A stretch of 64,000 nt of DNA. Source: Flammeovirgaceae bacterium. GTDB lineage: Bacteria > Bacteroidota > Bacteroidia > Cytophagales > Cyclobacteriaceae. The stretch spans positions 1 through 64,000 of the forward strand of contig JADJMA010000026.1 of assembly GCA_016709845.1 (NCBI GenBank), read 5' to 3'. A program made the translations under genes and the position numbers. Below the pieces are notes generated by a model. It made no database searches. It worked only from the letters and a program-made list of their open reading frames with translations, and was not told the DNA's origin. This document shows, piece after piece, positions 1-8,611 of this stretch (the stretch's first letter is position 1; every line of letters begins with the position of its first letter).

Positions 1-1133
1 TCGATCCCTCTGAATGATAAATCTACTGCAGTATCCATTTCTTTAGGCGATGTTAATAAAGACGGCTGGCTGGATATGTTTGTAGCCGGTTATATTAAAT
101 TGAATAAAATGGAAGGCCAAACCATTTTTAATGATCCCAATTATGGAGCAACCAGTTTGTTGATGCTCAATAACGGTGATAATACGTTTACAGACATCAC
201 CGGCACATCGGGCTTAAATTATATCCACAATACGTTTCAGGGAATTCTGGTTGATGTTGATCGCGATGGATGGCTCGATCTGGTAGTAGCCCACGATACT
301 GGTGAGGTGCGCACCTACAAAACAGTAACGGTAATACCTTTGAGATGAAAGAGAACCCGATTACCGGAAAATTTCGCCTACCCCATGGGCATTGCTGCCA
401 GTGATTACAATCAGGATGGCTTAATTGACTTTTTCTTTTCCAACACAGGCTCTTCGGTGCCAGAATTTATGGCCAGAGGTGATCTTCGCGATGATCAAAC
501 ATTTATAAAAGACTGGATTTTATTTCGCAATGATGGCGACTTTAAATTTACCGATGTGGCATCTGAAGCTAAACTCGCCAACTTCGAGTTTTCATGGGGT
601 GCTATCTTCGAAGACTTCAATCTCGATGGCTTACAGGATTTAGCTGTTGCTGAAAACTATATCGACTTCCACCGCAAAAGGCATTTAAATTACCGTGTCG
701 GTTACTTATTCAGCAAGAAGGTGGCCGATTCGCAGCGGTAGAAGAACAGGCTCATACCGAAAATAGAAATTACGCCATCGCTCCTCTGAGCACAGATTTT
801 AATGATGACGGTTATCCTGATCTTATTTATAGTAACCTAAACGGACCTTTAAAGATATTCATGAGCCAGGGCGGCAGCAACAAATTCCTGAAAGTAAGAT
901 TTCAAAAAAATGCTAAAAACCTTGGGGCCATTGTTTCGGTAACAGCAGCAGGAAAGACACTGACCGATTTTTTATATAGTGGCGAAGGATTATCCAGCGA
1001 TCAGAGCAGCACCTTGATATTTGGTTTTAGCGACTTAAATCCGGAAATCAATCATTTGACAATCAATTACCTTTCTGGTAAGATAGATACGGTAAGAAAT
1101 GTTACTGCCAATTCCGCGATTGAAATAAAATAA
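1..1133 (+). CDS. FG-GAP/VCBS repeat protein with C-terminal ASPIC/UnbV domain (5' partial, frameshifted)
   Basis: Open at the left edge in frame 1. It shows repeated beta-propeller blade signatures of the FG-GAP/VCBS type with aspartate-rich, calcium-binding-like loops: DVNKDGWLD, DVDRDGWLD, DYNQDGLID, DFNLDGLQD and DFNDDGYPD. The last ~85 residues (LKVRFQKNAKNLGAIVSV...) match the ASPIC/UnbV domain that ends CRTAC1-like surface proteins. Such proteins are exported and thought to act in surface adhesion or glycan/protein binding; the N-terminus with signal peptide is outside the window. The reading frame shifts around 315-385 and around 715-745. Removing or adding one base at short homopolymers restores a continuous protein, so a sequence error is more likely than a real pseudogene. 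Confidence 0.85.
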
Positions 1134-1185
1134 CATGATGATATAACTCTGATTAACAGATTATTAACTCCACAAAATTACACTC

Positions 1186-1214
1186 TTGAGATATCAAAGG
1201 ATAAAGTATCTTTG
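1186..1214 (+). promoter_or_regulatory. Bacteroidota-type promoter overlapping a TTGA-N4-TCAA palindrome
   Basis: TATCTTTG at 1207-1214 fits the Bacteroidota -7 consensus TAnnTTTG. TTGA at 1186, 21 bases upstream, can serve as the -33 element. The same TTGA is half of the palindrome TTGAGATATCAA (1186-1197), which resembles a shortened Crp/Fnr-family half-site pair. It lies 15 bp upstream of the first regulator's ATG, so autoregulation is plausible but inferred. Confidence 0.5.
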
Positions 1215-1228
1215 GTGCTAGTTACACC

Positions 1229-1919
1229 ATGGAAAACAAGATCTGGTATTTAAAGCAAATCAATATTCTGAAAAGTCTTTCGGAAAGGGAATTGATGGTG
1301 CTGGGTGGGCAATGTGCAATGATGCTCTAAAAAAGAGGCGAACATGTTTATATTCAGAGAGGGTGATTCTAACATCTATTTTATAAAGTCTGGTAGCATT
1401 AAAATAGCCGTGTTAACCGAGGAAGGAAGCGAACAAATTAAAGAGATCATTGAGGCCGGTGAAATCTTTGGAAGATTCATTGATGCCGTCAGCGATCAGC
1501 AGGAACAGGTTGTTGCCGTTGAAGATTGTATGGTGTGTTATTTGCCGTTTACAAACTGGCAGAATTTCATTAAAGATAACGAAGCGTTAAGTTACAGTTT
1601 CATTAAGTGGATAGGTTTTCGCATCAAAAAAATGGAGCGTAAAATGGATTCATTATATTTTAAAAACTCGCGACAGCGAATATCGGAGTCCCTTCAGGAT
1701 ATCATTCAGCGTTTTGGCAAACCCGATCCAGAAGGCAATACTGTTCTGAAACTTAAATTAACACACGATGAAATGGCACAACTCACGGGCACAAGTCGTC
1801 AAAGTGTGAATCTTTTCATGAACGAATTAAGAGATAAGGGGTGTATTGATTACAGGCGAAACAAGATGATCGTTAAACCCAATTTTCCAATAAACGATAT
1901 TATGTCTGTTTTATCGTAA
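1229..1919 (+). CDS. Crp/Fnr family transcriptional regulator (one frameshift)
   Basis: Translation from ATG 1229 gives an N-terminus with LSERELMVL, then hits a stop at 1328 in a run of A. A one-base correction there joins it to the rest (MFIFREGDSNIYFIKSGSIKI...), a cyclic-nucleotide-binding-type beta-roll. The C-terminal ~75 residues form a winged HTH with LTHDEMAQLTGTSRQSVNLFMNEL, the recognition-helix signature of the Crp/Fnr family. Length is about 230 residues, normal for the family. No Fnr-type cysteine cluster is visible, so an oxygen-sensing Fe-S role is not indicated. It converges with, and overlaps by a few bases, the related regulator on the other strand. The effector is unknown. 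Confidence 0.85.
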
Positions 1920-2583
1920 GGTGTCGATGTCGCGAATAAGTATTCTCTTACGATCAAAATAAATTAAGTTTTCACTTTTTAGCTCATTTAGGGTAGTGGT
2001 TACACTTTGCCTTGACAGACCTACGAGTTTAGCAATGTCCTGGTGGGTGAGCGGAGTCATCAGTAATGTCTCATCACCTACTTTTTTACCCTTCCACTCA
2101 GCGGCATCTTTAAAAATTCCACCACGCGTGCGTGTATCCTTAAACACCAGCAAATCGAACTTGCGTTGCAATTTAAAAAGCCGCAAGCCGAGAAGTTTTA
2201 TCAGGCTAAAGCTGAGTTCCTTATTATCAAACATCAAGTGTTTGATATCCTCCAGCTTCCAGGCGCAAATCATGGTGTCATTATCCATGGCTTGGGCAAA
2301 GTCAGATCGTTTTTCTTCATCCGCGAGCGCCAGCTCTCCAAATATTTCGCCACTGGATAAAATAGACTTAACCACTTCCTGCTTTTATCCGAGTTATAAA
2401 GATCTTCACCCTGCCTTTAGCAACAAAAAATATGGTATCCGCTGCTTGGTTTTCAAAATAAATGAAATCATCTTTTTTGAAATTGAGGAAGGCATGTTGG
2501 CCTTGATCTGCTTTTAACTTTACAGGACATAAACTCTTATAAAGGTTTACACTCTCAAAATACCAAATAGCAGCAGGCTTCAT
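1911..2583 (-). CDS. Crp/Fnr family transcriptional regulator (one frameshift)
   Basis: The N-terminal part starts at 2583 (MKPAAIWYFESVNLYKSL) and carries the effector-binding beta-roll (FKKDDFIYFENQAADTIFFVAKGRVKIF). The C-terminal part has SGEIFGELALADEEKRSDFA and the HTH LTHQDIAKLVGLSRQSVTTTLNEL. The two pieces are in different frames and meet near 2370, where one base in a short run restores the protein. About 223 residues. It is a paralogue of the convergent regulator at 1229-1919: both share the (A/S)LIKLLGLR-type dimer helix and the SRQSV recognition helix. Possible targets are the adjacent YceI gene or itself; not shown by the sequence. Confidence 0.85.
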
Positions 2584-2763
2584 GATCTTAAAAGTACATT
2601 TGTTTCAAAGTAGTTCCAATAGCTGTGAATTTCATTAGCGATCCTTAATCGACATCGCAACTGCCTTTTAAATGTCTTTGGTTGACAGAATCCCTCTAAA
2701 CGCAAAAACAAGCAACTAAACAACACCTTCTTACGGTTAGGATGAAACGAAAATAAAAACATT

Positions 2764-3347
2764 ATGAAAAAAGTAACAGTAACATTTCTCTCCTCATTCT
2801 ATTAGGTGTTCTTTCAGCATTTGCTCCGGCAGAAGGCACATACACCCGTAGTGACCAACGCAAGCCAGCTTAAATGGACGGGTTATCATTTAGCAAAGTC
2901 GTATGAGCACAATGGAAATGTAAAAATTAAGTCGGGTAGCTTGTCCGTAGCAGATGGGAAAATCAATTCAGGAGAATTTATCATCGATATGACCACGATC
3001 TCTAATAATGACCTCACGGATGCAAAGGACAATACTAAATTAGTTAATCACCTGAAATCGGATGATTTCTTTAATGCAAAGAAATTTCCTGAGGCGAAGG
3101 TGGTTGTCAAAAAAGTGAACCAACTGTGTCAGGTCTAAAAGTAACAGCCGATCTGACTATTCGTGGCATTACTAAAACTATTGAGTTTGATGCAACACTC
3201 AAAGATCAGGATGCCAGTATGATCGAAGCTACAGCAGATTTAAAAATCAAACGTACCGATTTTCAAGTGATGTATGGTTGGAAAGTAGAGAATGCTATGC
3301 TCTCTGATGAGTTTAGAATGGAAGTGAAGTTAGTCGCTAAGAAATAA
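2764..3347 (+). CDS. YceI family protein (two frameshifts)
   Basis: Starts at ATG 2764 (MKKVTVTFL...) with a signal-peptide-like hydrophobic stretch that ends ...LSAFAPAEG. The mature part fits the YceI lipocalin-like fold, which binds isoprenoid-type lipids: an early KSG.L.V..GKI...F..DM..I segment, then HLKSDDFFNAKKFPEAKVV and a final block with VTADLTIRGITKTIEFDATL. Frame changes near 2795 (signal peptide) and near 3115 split it. Both are at homopolymers and fixing them gives ~193 residues, the usual YceI size. Probably periplasmic. It is divergent from the Crp-like gene, leaving about 180 bp for both promoters. Confidence 0.85.
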
Positions 3348-3405
3348 CTACTGCTTTCTTTACTGCTTGTGCGATTAATGATTGAGAATTAAAAATCTGA
3401 TCAAC

Positions 3406-3783
3406 ATGGAAGGTTATAAATTTTGTTTTACATGCAAAGAATTTCATTATTCCAATAAATTGTGTCGATCCGAATATATTGTGACCGATGATGTGAATGT
3501 GGATCTTGCGGGCGCTACTTTTTTGCGTCTTCCTATTATGAAGCAGCTTTAAAGTATGCTGAGCACTTCAATATTTATGGTGATCTTAGCCTGATAAATA
3601 CTACGCGTCACATTAGGGGTGAGGCATAATAATGAGGTAAAACAATTCAAGATTTCTGCCCGGCAGTCAATTAATTACATAGTTGATGAATTAAGTAAAG
3701 AGGGTGGTACTGGATTTGTAAAATATGTCAAACTAATAAACGAATCAAGTTTGAGATATATTGGTTCGCAAAAATTCAATTAG
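3406..3783 (+). CDS. Hypothetical protein, ~125 residues (two frameshifts)
   Basis: Start ATG 3406: MEGYKFCFTCKEFHYSNKLCRS. A shift near 3515 leads to RYFFASSYYEAALKYAEHFNIYGDLSLINTTRHIRGE, and another near 3625 to NNEVKQFKISARQSINYIVDEL, ending at the TAG at 3781. The pieces join head to tail with single-base corrections. The N-terminus has a CxxC motif (FCFTCKEF) followed by a third cysteine, suggesting a small metal-binding or zinc-ribbon-like end. No family recognised. The gene is inferred from continuity of coding frames rather than from one clean ORF. Confidence 0.4.
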
Positions 3784-3896
3784 CATGATTATCGTTTCAT
3801 TTAAGAGTAACATGAGATGAGGAAAGTGAGTCAAACGATTCCACTTTCCTTATCCATTATTACTCAATAGTTTTTTTTTAGGTTTAAACTTGCAGC

Positions 3897-4274
3897 ATGA
3901 AAAACGAAAGAAGAATTATTGGGATGGGCATTTTTTTTCAGCAATCAGCTTCCATGTGTTGCATCACTCCCTTACTGGCACTACTTGCCGGTACTAGCGG
4001 AATGGCTGCCTCATTTTCGTGGCTTGAGCCGTTCAGGCCATATTTTATAGGAATGACAGTATTGATGCTGGGCTTTGCGTGGTTTAAAAAGGTAAAGCCA
4101 TCAAAAGATGTTTCATGCGCCTGTGATGCGAATGCCAAAAGGAAGTTTTTTGAAACCAAGTCGTTTTTAGCATTGATTTCTGTGTTTGCCATTATGATGA
4201 TTCTATTTCCATCATACGCAGATATATTTTATCCCGATTCGAATAAGGAGGTAGTAATTATTAGGAGAGAGTAA
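3897..4274 (+). CDS. merT: MerT-like mercuric transport protein
   Basis: A 125-residue inner-membrane protein with three hydrophobic segments. The motif SMCCITPLLALLAGTSG is the vicinal-cysteine pair of MerT's first helix, followed by FSWLEPFRPYFIGMTVLMLGFAWFKKVKP. A cytoplasmic CACDANAK loop holds the second cysteine pair. MerT takes Hg(II) from a MerP-type carrier and passes it to the cytoplasm. The next gene is a MerP/HMA protein starting 1 base after the stop, which supports the assignment. An 8-T run just upstream of the cysteine pair (FFQQSAS) may hide compensating indels in helix 1. No merA reductase is visible nearby, so the cluster may handle another thiophilic metal. Confidence 0.75.
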   Translation: MKNERRIIGMGIFFQQSASMCCITPLLALLAGTSGMAASFSWLEPFRPYFIGMTVLMLGFAWFKKVKPSKDVSCACDANAKRKFFETKSFLALISVFAIMMILFPSYADIFYPDSNKEVVIIRRE

Positions 4275-4275
4275 T

Positions 4276-4503
4276 ATGAAAACGGCACAATTTGAAATAG
4301 AGGGGATGACGTGTAACAGCCAATGCGAACATGTAAAGTTCGAGCTGAATAAATTGGAAGGAATAATTAATGCTTCTGCATCTTATGAAAACAAAAATGC
4401 GGTTGTTCAATTTGATAACTCAAAAGCAACTCTATCGCAGATTGAAAATGCTATTAACGGAACTGGCTACAAAGTAATCAGTTCAAAAGCTGACCAGAAA
4501 TGA
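4276..4503 (+). CDS. HMA-domain (MerP-like) metal-binding protein
   Basis: A 75-residue single HMA domain: EIEGMTCNSQCEHVKFELNKLEGI...YENKNAVVQFDN...TLSQIENAINGTGYKV. It has the betaalphabetabetaalphabeta pattern of MerP/CopZ carriers. Unlike secreted MerP it has no signal peptide; in Bacteroidota MerT and MerP modules are often fused or adjacent, so it may work at the cytoplasmic face. Odd feature: the metal-binding loop reads C-N-S-Q-C (CxxxC) instead of the standard CxxC, with total length unchanged. It lies in an operon with MerT (1-base gap) and overlaps the next start (ATGA at 4500-4503). Confidence 0.75.
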   Translation: MKTAQFEIEGMTCNSQCEHVKFELNKLEGIINASASYENKNAVVQFDNSKATLSQIENAINGTGYKVISSKADQK

Positions 4504-4705
4504 AAGTTATACAAGAATCAATCCTGACCTGTCCTGTCTGCGGCCATCAAAAGGAGGAAGTGATGCCTACCGATGCCTGCCAATATTTCTGCGAATGTGA
4601 GCACTGTAAAACGATATTGAAAACCAGAGCCCGGGGACTGCTGTTTTTTGCAGTTATGGTACTGTGAAATGTCCGCCAATCCAGTTAGGTTCGGGTTGCT
4701 GTTAA
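4500..4705 (+). CDS. GDCCVxC-type small cysteine-rich protein (frameshifted)
   Basis: ATG 4500 overlaps the stop of the HMA gene. It starts MKVIQESILTCPVCGHQKEEVMPTDACQYFCECEHCK, which contains CPVCGH and CEHC pairs. After shifts near 4625 and 4655 it continues as ...GDCC-F-CSYGTVKCPPIQLGSGCC, ending at the TAA at 4703. This is the GDCCVxC-domain small protein family, which typically sits beside merT/merP in Bacteroidota and has selenoprotein relatives. About 67 residues with at least eleven cysteines. Its biochemical role is not established; metal or mercury buffering is inferred from context. Confidence 0.6.
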
Positions 4706-5526
4706 AACTATAGGTTCAAAATTGCTTAGTCCACCGCACATCCCCCGCAGGTTTATAAGGTGTTCCTCATTCCTTGCCGCAAAAGATCACGCCAGCACTC
4801 ACAGTCCGTGCTGTGCAATCGCACATCCAACCGCACAAACAGCACCAACTGTTCGCCCGCCTACTGGCGGGTTTCGCTGCGCCCATGCTGTCATGCCTTT
4901 TGCTTTGGCTGCGTCATTCGTCACGGCAGCTCCTGTGTCCTGCACCCCTTCGTTCAGTCGTCCTTCATTACACTCCATTACGTTGCATTCGCTATCCAGC
5001 GCAATACATTCATTGCGTTTGGGTTATTTGCTCAATTTGGATTTTTTGGAATGTTTAAAAGAGGTTTTGCAAATAACCACAAACTCCATTCACTTCCATG
5101 GCAAGCTCATTCCTCTTCATTTCGTTTCATTCAGTCCTCTTTCACTCAGCAGGCTGCAGGCCACCCGCTGCCATTGTTGTGCTCGCCTGCGCTGTCGTTC
5201 GGGCTGCGGGCTGTCATGTTTTTTGCACATCGCGTTGTTGGCCGACACACCTCCGGCTCCTTTCAACAATCAGCACACCCAAGCAAAAAAACACGCCAGC
5301 CCTTGTTCGGTGCGTGCCTCTTCCCCTGGACACATGCTCTCGCTGCAGTCACTGCCTCATAGTTCGCACCGCACTCATTCGTTCCTCATTCGTGCTCCTT
5401 GCTCACACCCTGCCTCCTGCTCGCGGACTCACGCCGGGGAGACCCCTTCGTTCGCCTTGGCGGCTCGCAAGTCCGTCAATAGCCATTGCGCTCATCTTTC
5501 GCTCTTTTAAATTTATCTTCCAATGT
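4706..5526. other. Non-coding pyrimidine-rich accessory stretch
   Basis: About 820 bases with no convincing gene. The + strand is strongly C/T-rich with many CTC, TTCGTTC and GCTCGC words. The long open frames here give low-complexity, Cys/His/Ser/Pro-rich translations without homologous-looking domains, which is typical of skewed non-coding DNA. Its composition differs sharply from the AT-rich flanks and resembles the arms of the palindromic elements at 7.1 and 7.5 kb. Confidence 0.5.
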
Positions 5527-6873
5527 TTACTTATCCTTCTCCAACAATATATTTGTTGTAATTGAAAAGTATGGGTGAAAGTCGGGGTTTCTACTAACAA
5601 TTTGCCCTTTATCAAAACTATGATGTGCAACTGAAGAGAAAGAGATTCGCATCAATAGGATGCAAGGCACGCGGATTATGATAAATAGAAATACCTTCTC
5701 CCCAAGTTTCAAAGCAATTTGTATCTACTAAGTAGCTAAATGGCGGGGTACAGAAGCATTCGGATCATGATCATGATAAGCGCCTTCTCTAATTAACATA
5801 CACCGATTATCCCCAAAACCACATTGCTTTCCAATTCTATTAAATTTTGAAAGTGTTGCAGTACTCGATGACACAACAGCACTTATGTGTTCCGCATTTG
5901 ATTGAAAGAAAAAGCCAGAAGACACTTTGTTTCCACTTGGCTTAGTATAAGCATCAACTTTTATTGGGTTAATTATGAGCTTTCCATTGTTATCATAGTA
6001 AAAGCTATGTTTATACCCATACAACAACTCGAGCAAAGCACTAAATGACCAAGTCATTGAGAAATCCTCATGAAAATCAGCTATTGCAATTATCAAAGGC
6101 TTTCCAGCTACTTGTGGTAGCTTCCAGTATTCTTTTTAAGTTTACTATCAAGTGCATTGCTAAACCGCAATGGCATATTGTTTCTATTTTCATCTCTAGT
6201 CTCTCCACTGTTTTCATGGGCCTTGCTACAAGCGGGTTTTAGATCATTCTTTCTATTAACAATAACCGCTTCAATTGCCATCTGTACCCCGCTCTTCGTT
6301 ATAATAAAGTCTGGTCCGTTATGTGTTCTTTTGATTTCAAATAGCTCCTCCGTTAGGAAACAAAAAAGATAAATTTCCCAAAGTCTTGAATCGAATCCAT
6401 TCAAAGACTGAAACTGTTGTATGAAATTCCCATCAATATCTGTAGAATCTCTCTATCTCTAGTAAAAGCTGCTTAGCCGCTAATTGTCCAACATGATTTT
6501 TTAGCAATTTGTAGTAGGGATGTTGATTGCCTTCCGGAAGCTGATCAATAAATAGGTTCACTCCCTTCATTGTTCCATTTTGGTCCACTTTCATAACTCG
6601 TTGCTGTGTTAACCATTTTCATTCTTGCAATAAGTTTTTCTCTTGCTTCACTAATACTTGGCACTGAAGTTTCAACCTCAAAGGCTCTGTAATGATTAAC
6701 TTCATCCCTAGCTAAGATAAGAAATACAAAGTCGCGATCCATCTTATCCAATAATACTAAGCCTAATAAAGTCTCCTGTCTTCATTGCTATAATATTCAA
6801 GTTCTTTGCCAATGAACTGTATAAAAGGTGTTCTCGTAAACATTAGATAAGCTTGAAACCTCTGTGGGTTCAT
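5527..6873 (-). CDS. PD-(D/E)XK-like conserved hypothetical protein, broken by several frameshifts
   Basis: Coding signal runs leftward from ATG 6873 (MNPQRFQAYLMFTRTPFIQFIGKEL) to the stop at 5527, but in at least five pieces (shifts near 6755, 6545, 6410, 6100 and 5720). The reconstructed protein is ~445 residues. A central block has LWEIYLFCFLTEELFEIKRTH then PDFIITKSGVQMAIEAV. The PDF-(n)-IEAV arrangement after a WE(I/L)YL helix resembles the PD-(D/E)XK nuclease core. A later block reads KPLIIAIADFHEDFSMTWS. No assigned function. It lies isolated between unusual non-coding elements, like a gene cassette. Whether the breaks are real decay or sequence errors cannot be told here. Confidence 0.5.
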
Positions 6874-7064
6874 TTGCTTAATTTGAATAGGTATCAATTC
6901 ACTCATTTAGCGAATATCGTTATTACAGAAACAAACAAAAAAGATTCCATAACTACATTGCGATCCATTAATAGTACCATTGGATGTTGCGTTTTCGTGC
7001 CCACATTTATGCTAATATTTTTATGCTTCAAGCATAAGCTTTATAGTAAAACATAATACAAGTT

Positions 7065-7211
7065 ACGGGCTTGCGGAACTAAAAGCTTCAAGGGTTCGCT
7101 ACGCCCGCTTCAAAACAAAATCTCCACCTTCAGTCAGTCACTCGTTCCTCGCTTCTTCCTTCAGGTAGTATTTTCTTTTGGCGGCCCTTGCACCTTTTAG
7201 TCCGGTCCCGT
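7065..7211. repeat. Large imperfect palindrome, attC-like element 1
   Basis: The left arm ACGGGCTTGCGGAACTAAAAG...CAAGGG (7065-7094) pairs with the right arm CCCTTG...CTTTTAGTCCGGTCCCGT (7185-7211), enclosing ~90 bases. The enclosed part contains AATCTCCACCTTC and GGTAGTATTTTC, which recur in the element at 7518-7647. Sequence and size are reminiscent of integron attC recombination sites, but no clean GTTRRRY/RYYYAAC pair was identified at its ends. Confidence 0.5.
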
Positions 7212-7517
7212 GTGGGAGGCACTATGTTTAAATATATATTTCGTGTCCGCATTGGTGGCTGGTGGCTGCTGGCGGGCGTTTGGCTCAAGTGGGTTAGCCC
7301 ATTTTCATTTTATCGTACCACCTCATGCAGTGCAAAAGAGGTTTGGCTTCGGGTCTTCTGGCTCGAGCTTGGCATTTCAGAGCTCCCTCTTTAGGGGGCT
7401 CTTTTTTTGGACGATTGGGAAGAGTAACGATACGTTTAATGACGGCTGACGAAATCTCAAATATCAGCCTTTATCAATTTAACCAATAACCACAATACCA
7501 CAGATGTCAGCAAAGTT

Positions 7518-7647
7518 AGGCTGGCGCACACATACTACCCGCAACGTCAGGCAAGGTCAGGCCCTACGGGTTTTCAAAAAAATCTCCACCCTCCGCTGTC
7601 GGGTAGTATTTTTTAGAAAAACCTTGCCCTCCTTTCTTTGCCAGCCT
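7518..7647. repeat. Large imperfect palindrome, attC-like element 2
   Basis: AGGCTGGC (7518-7525) pairs with GCCAGCCT (7640-7647), and GGCAAGG (7550-7556) with CCTTGCC (7622-7628). A third pair, TACTACCCG (7533-7541) with CGGGTAGTA (7600-7608), is mutually exclusive with the second in a simple hairpin. The core shares AATCTCCACC and GGTAGTATTTT with element 1. GTTAGGC at 7515-7521 fits the attC consensus GTTRRRY. The surrounding 6874-7783 contains no supported gene. Confidence 0.5.
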
Positions 7648-7783
7648 ACAGGTTGGCTTTCTCTTTTCTTTTTTCGGTTTTCTTTTCTCTTTGAAATGTG
7701 TGTGGGGCTCGGCTAAAATTTAAAAGCCGAATTATGAACATACCACAAATCAAAACACACAACATGAAAAAATGAGTATTTAA

Positions 7784-8155
7784 ATCAAAATCACTTTTTC
7801 ATTTTATCTAAAAGGTGACAATGGAAAGCCACTGCTTGAACCTTGTCCGAATTGTTTTGTCCTGATCACAGGAAATAATCAAGAACGGAATATTACTACT
7901 GGTTATGCTATGGCTTATGGGGTGGGCGGTTTCTTTAGACCTTACTTGTCAGGTTCTGTTATTTCCTTTTTAAGAATTACTGAACTGAATCACATTATTC
8001 GCCATACAACCTCTAAAATCCAAGTAAGAAGGGAAGCTTTAATAAAAGCAATAAAAACTCTGAATAAACTCAACACTTACCAGGATAACCTTACGAAACA
8101 AATACAATTGATCAAGATGACAAAACAGGCTCTTATGTATAAAGTGTTGAAGTAA
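7784..8155 (+). CDS. Hypothetical protein with PCPNC motif (start unclear)
   Basis: Continuous frame from 7784 to the stop at 8153-8155: FYLKGDNGKPLLEPCPNCFVLITGNN..., a glycine-rich middle (AYGVGGFF) and a basic helical C-terminus (IRHTTSKIQVRREALIKAIKTLNKL). The nearest upstream in-frame ATG (7772) is separated by an in-frame TAA at 7781, so either a sequence error removed the start or an alternative start is used. Unknown family. It directly follows the attC-like elements, consistent with a cassette gene, and converges on the operon at 8197-9762. Confidence 0.35.
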   Translation: MKITFSFYLKGDNGKPLLEPCPNCFVLITGNNQERNITTGYAMAYGVGGFFRPYLSGSVISFLRITELNHIIRHTTSKIQVRREALIKAIKTLNKLNTYQDNLTKQIQLIKMTKQALMYKVLK

Positions 8156-8157
8156 TC

Positions 8158-8191
8158 AAAAAAAAGAAGGTCTCCGGGCGGAGACCTTCTT
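8158..8191 (-). terminator. Rho-independent terminator of the 9762-8197 operon
   Basis: Perfect 12-bp stem AAGAAGGTCTCC / GGAGACCTTCTT (8164-8175 / 8180-8191) with a GGGC loop. On the minus strand it is followed by a run of T (the A-run at 8158-8165), just after the stop of the last gene. Confidence 0.9.
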
Positions 8192-8196
8192 AAAAC

Positions 8197-8391
8197 TTAA
8201 TTGGATGATCTTCTCATTTTCTTCGAGATCCATTTCATAGTTATTGAAATTATAAAACTGACCACAGCACCGATACACGCTAACACCGCAGTTTTTACAA
8301 TATCCTCTGAATGAATATTCGCGAAGATCGTGAGGAGGGTACCGCCAGCCGTGCCAGCCACGGTACCACCATGATTACTAGGAGTCGTCAT
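8197..8391 (-). CDS. Small membrane protein (64 residues)
   Basis: MTTPSNHGGTVAGTAGGTLLTIFANIHSEDIVKTAVLACIGAVVSFIISITMKWISKKMRRSSN. It has a glycine-rich N-terminus, one strong transmembrane segment (residues ~33-52) and a short basic tail, the layout of small holin-like or membrane-anchored proteins. I chose the ATG at 8391 over an upstream ATG (8418) because it overlaps the end of the preceding gene in the usual tight-operon manner. Last gene of the operon, followed by the terminator. Function not known; a lysis or phage-derived role is only suggested by context. Confidence 0.6.
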   Translation of the reverse strand: MTTPSNHGGTVAGTAGGTLLTIFANIHSEDIVKTAVLACIGAVVSFIISITMKWISKKMRRSSN

Positions 8392-8609
8392 CTGCGCAAT
8401 CTTTTTCTCCATCCACAACCGACTGACTCACGGCAGTCATTACTCCACCGGCAACCGTCAAGTAACCCGCCACAGTGACAACTGCTACAGGTAAAAGCAA
8501 CCGGAGCCGTAAGCAGGGCACCACCGGCCGCAGCCAGGATTAATCCAATATTGCGCAGCACTCGAAAGAATTTCGGAGTAGGCGCTTTTAATCTTTCTGC
8601 CAATTTCAT
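8378..8609 (-). CDS. Small membrane protein (one frameshift)
   Basis: ATG 8609: MKLAERLKAPTPKFFRVLRNIGLILAAAGGALLTAPVA. After a shift near 8495 it continues LPVAVVTVAGYLTVAGGVMTAVSQSVVDGEKDCADDDS, ending at 8378. The corrected protein is ~77 residues with an amphipathic basic N-terminus and two adjacent hydrophobic segments. It starts within a few bases of the DUF5675 stop and overlaps the next small membrane gene, so the three are translationally coupled. No enzyme signature; small paired membrane proteins next to DUF5675 recur in Bacteroidota, function unassigned. Confidence 0.6.
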
Positions 8610-8611
8610 GA

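Noticed and set aside
2166..2517. Plus-strand open frames over the second Crp-like gene
   Set aside because: They are antisense to the well-supported minus-strand regulator.
4706..5526. Group II intron or large structured ribozyme
   Set aside because: No reverse transcriptase fragment and no recognisable domain V-like hairpin was found in the tract.
4722..5630. Several long overlapping open frames (up to 262 codons) on both strands
   Set aside because: Translations are low-complexity and Cys/His/Ser-rich, exist in all frames of a C/T-skewed tract, and show no domain or plausible start context.
7188..7716. Open frames of 68-79 codons on the plus strand
   Set aside because: They lie over the palindromic elements; no coding character.
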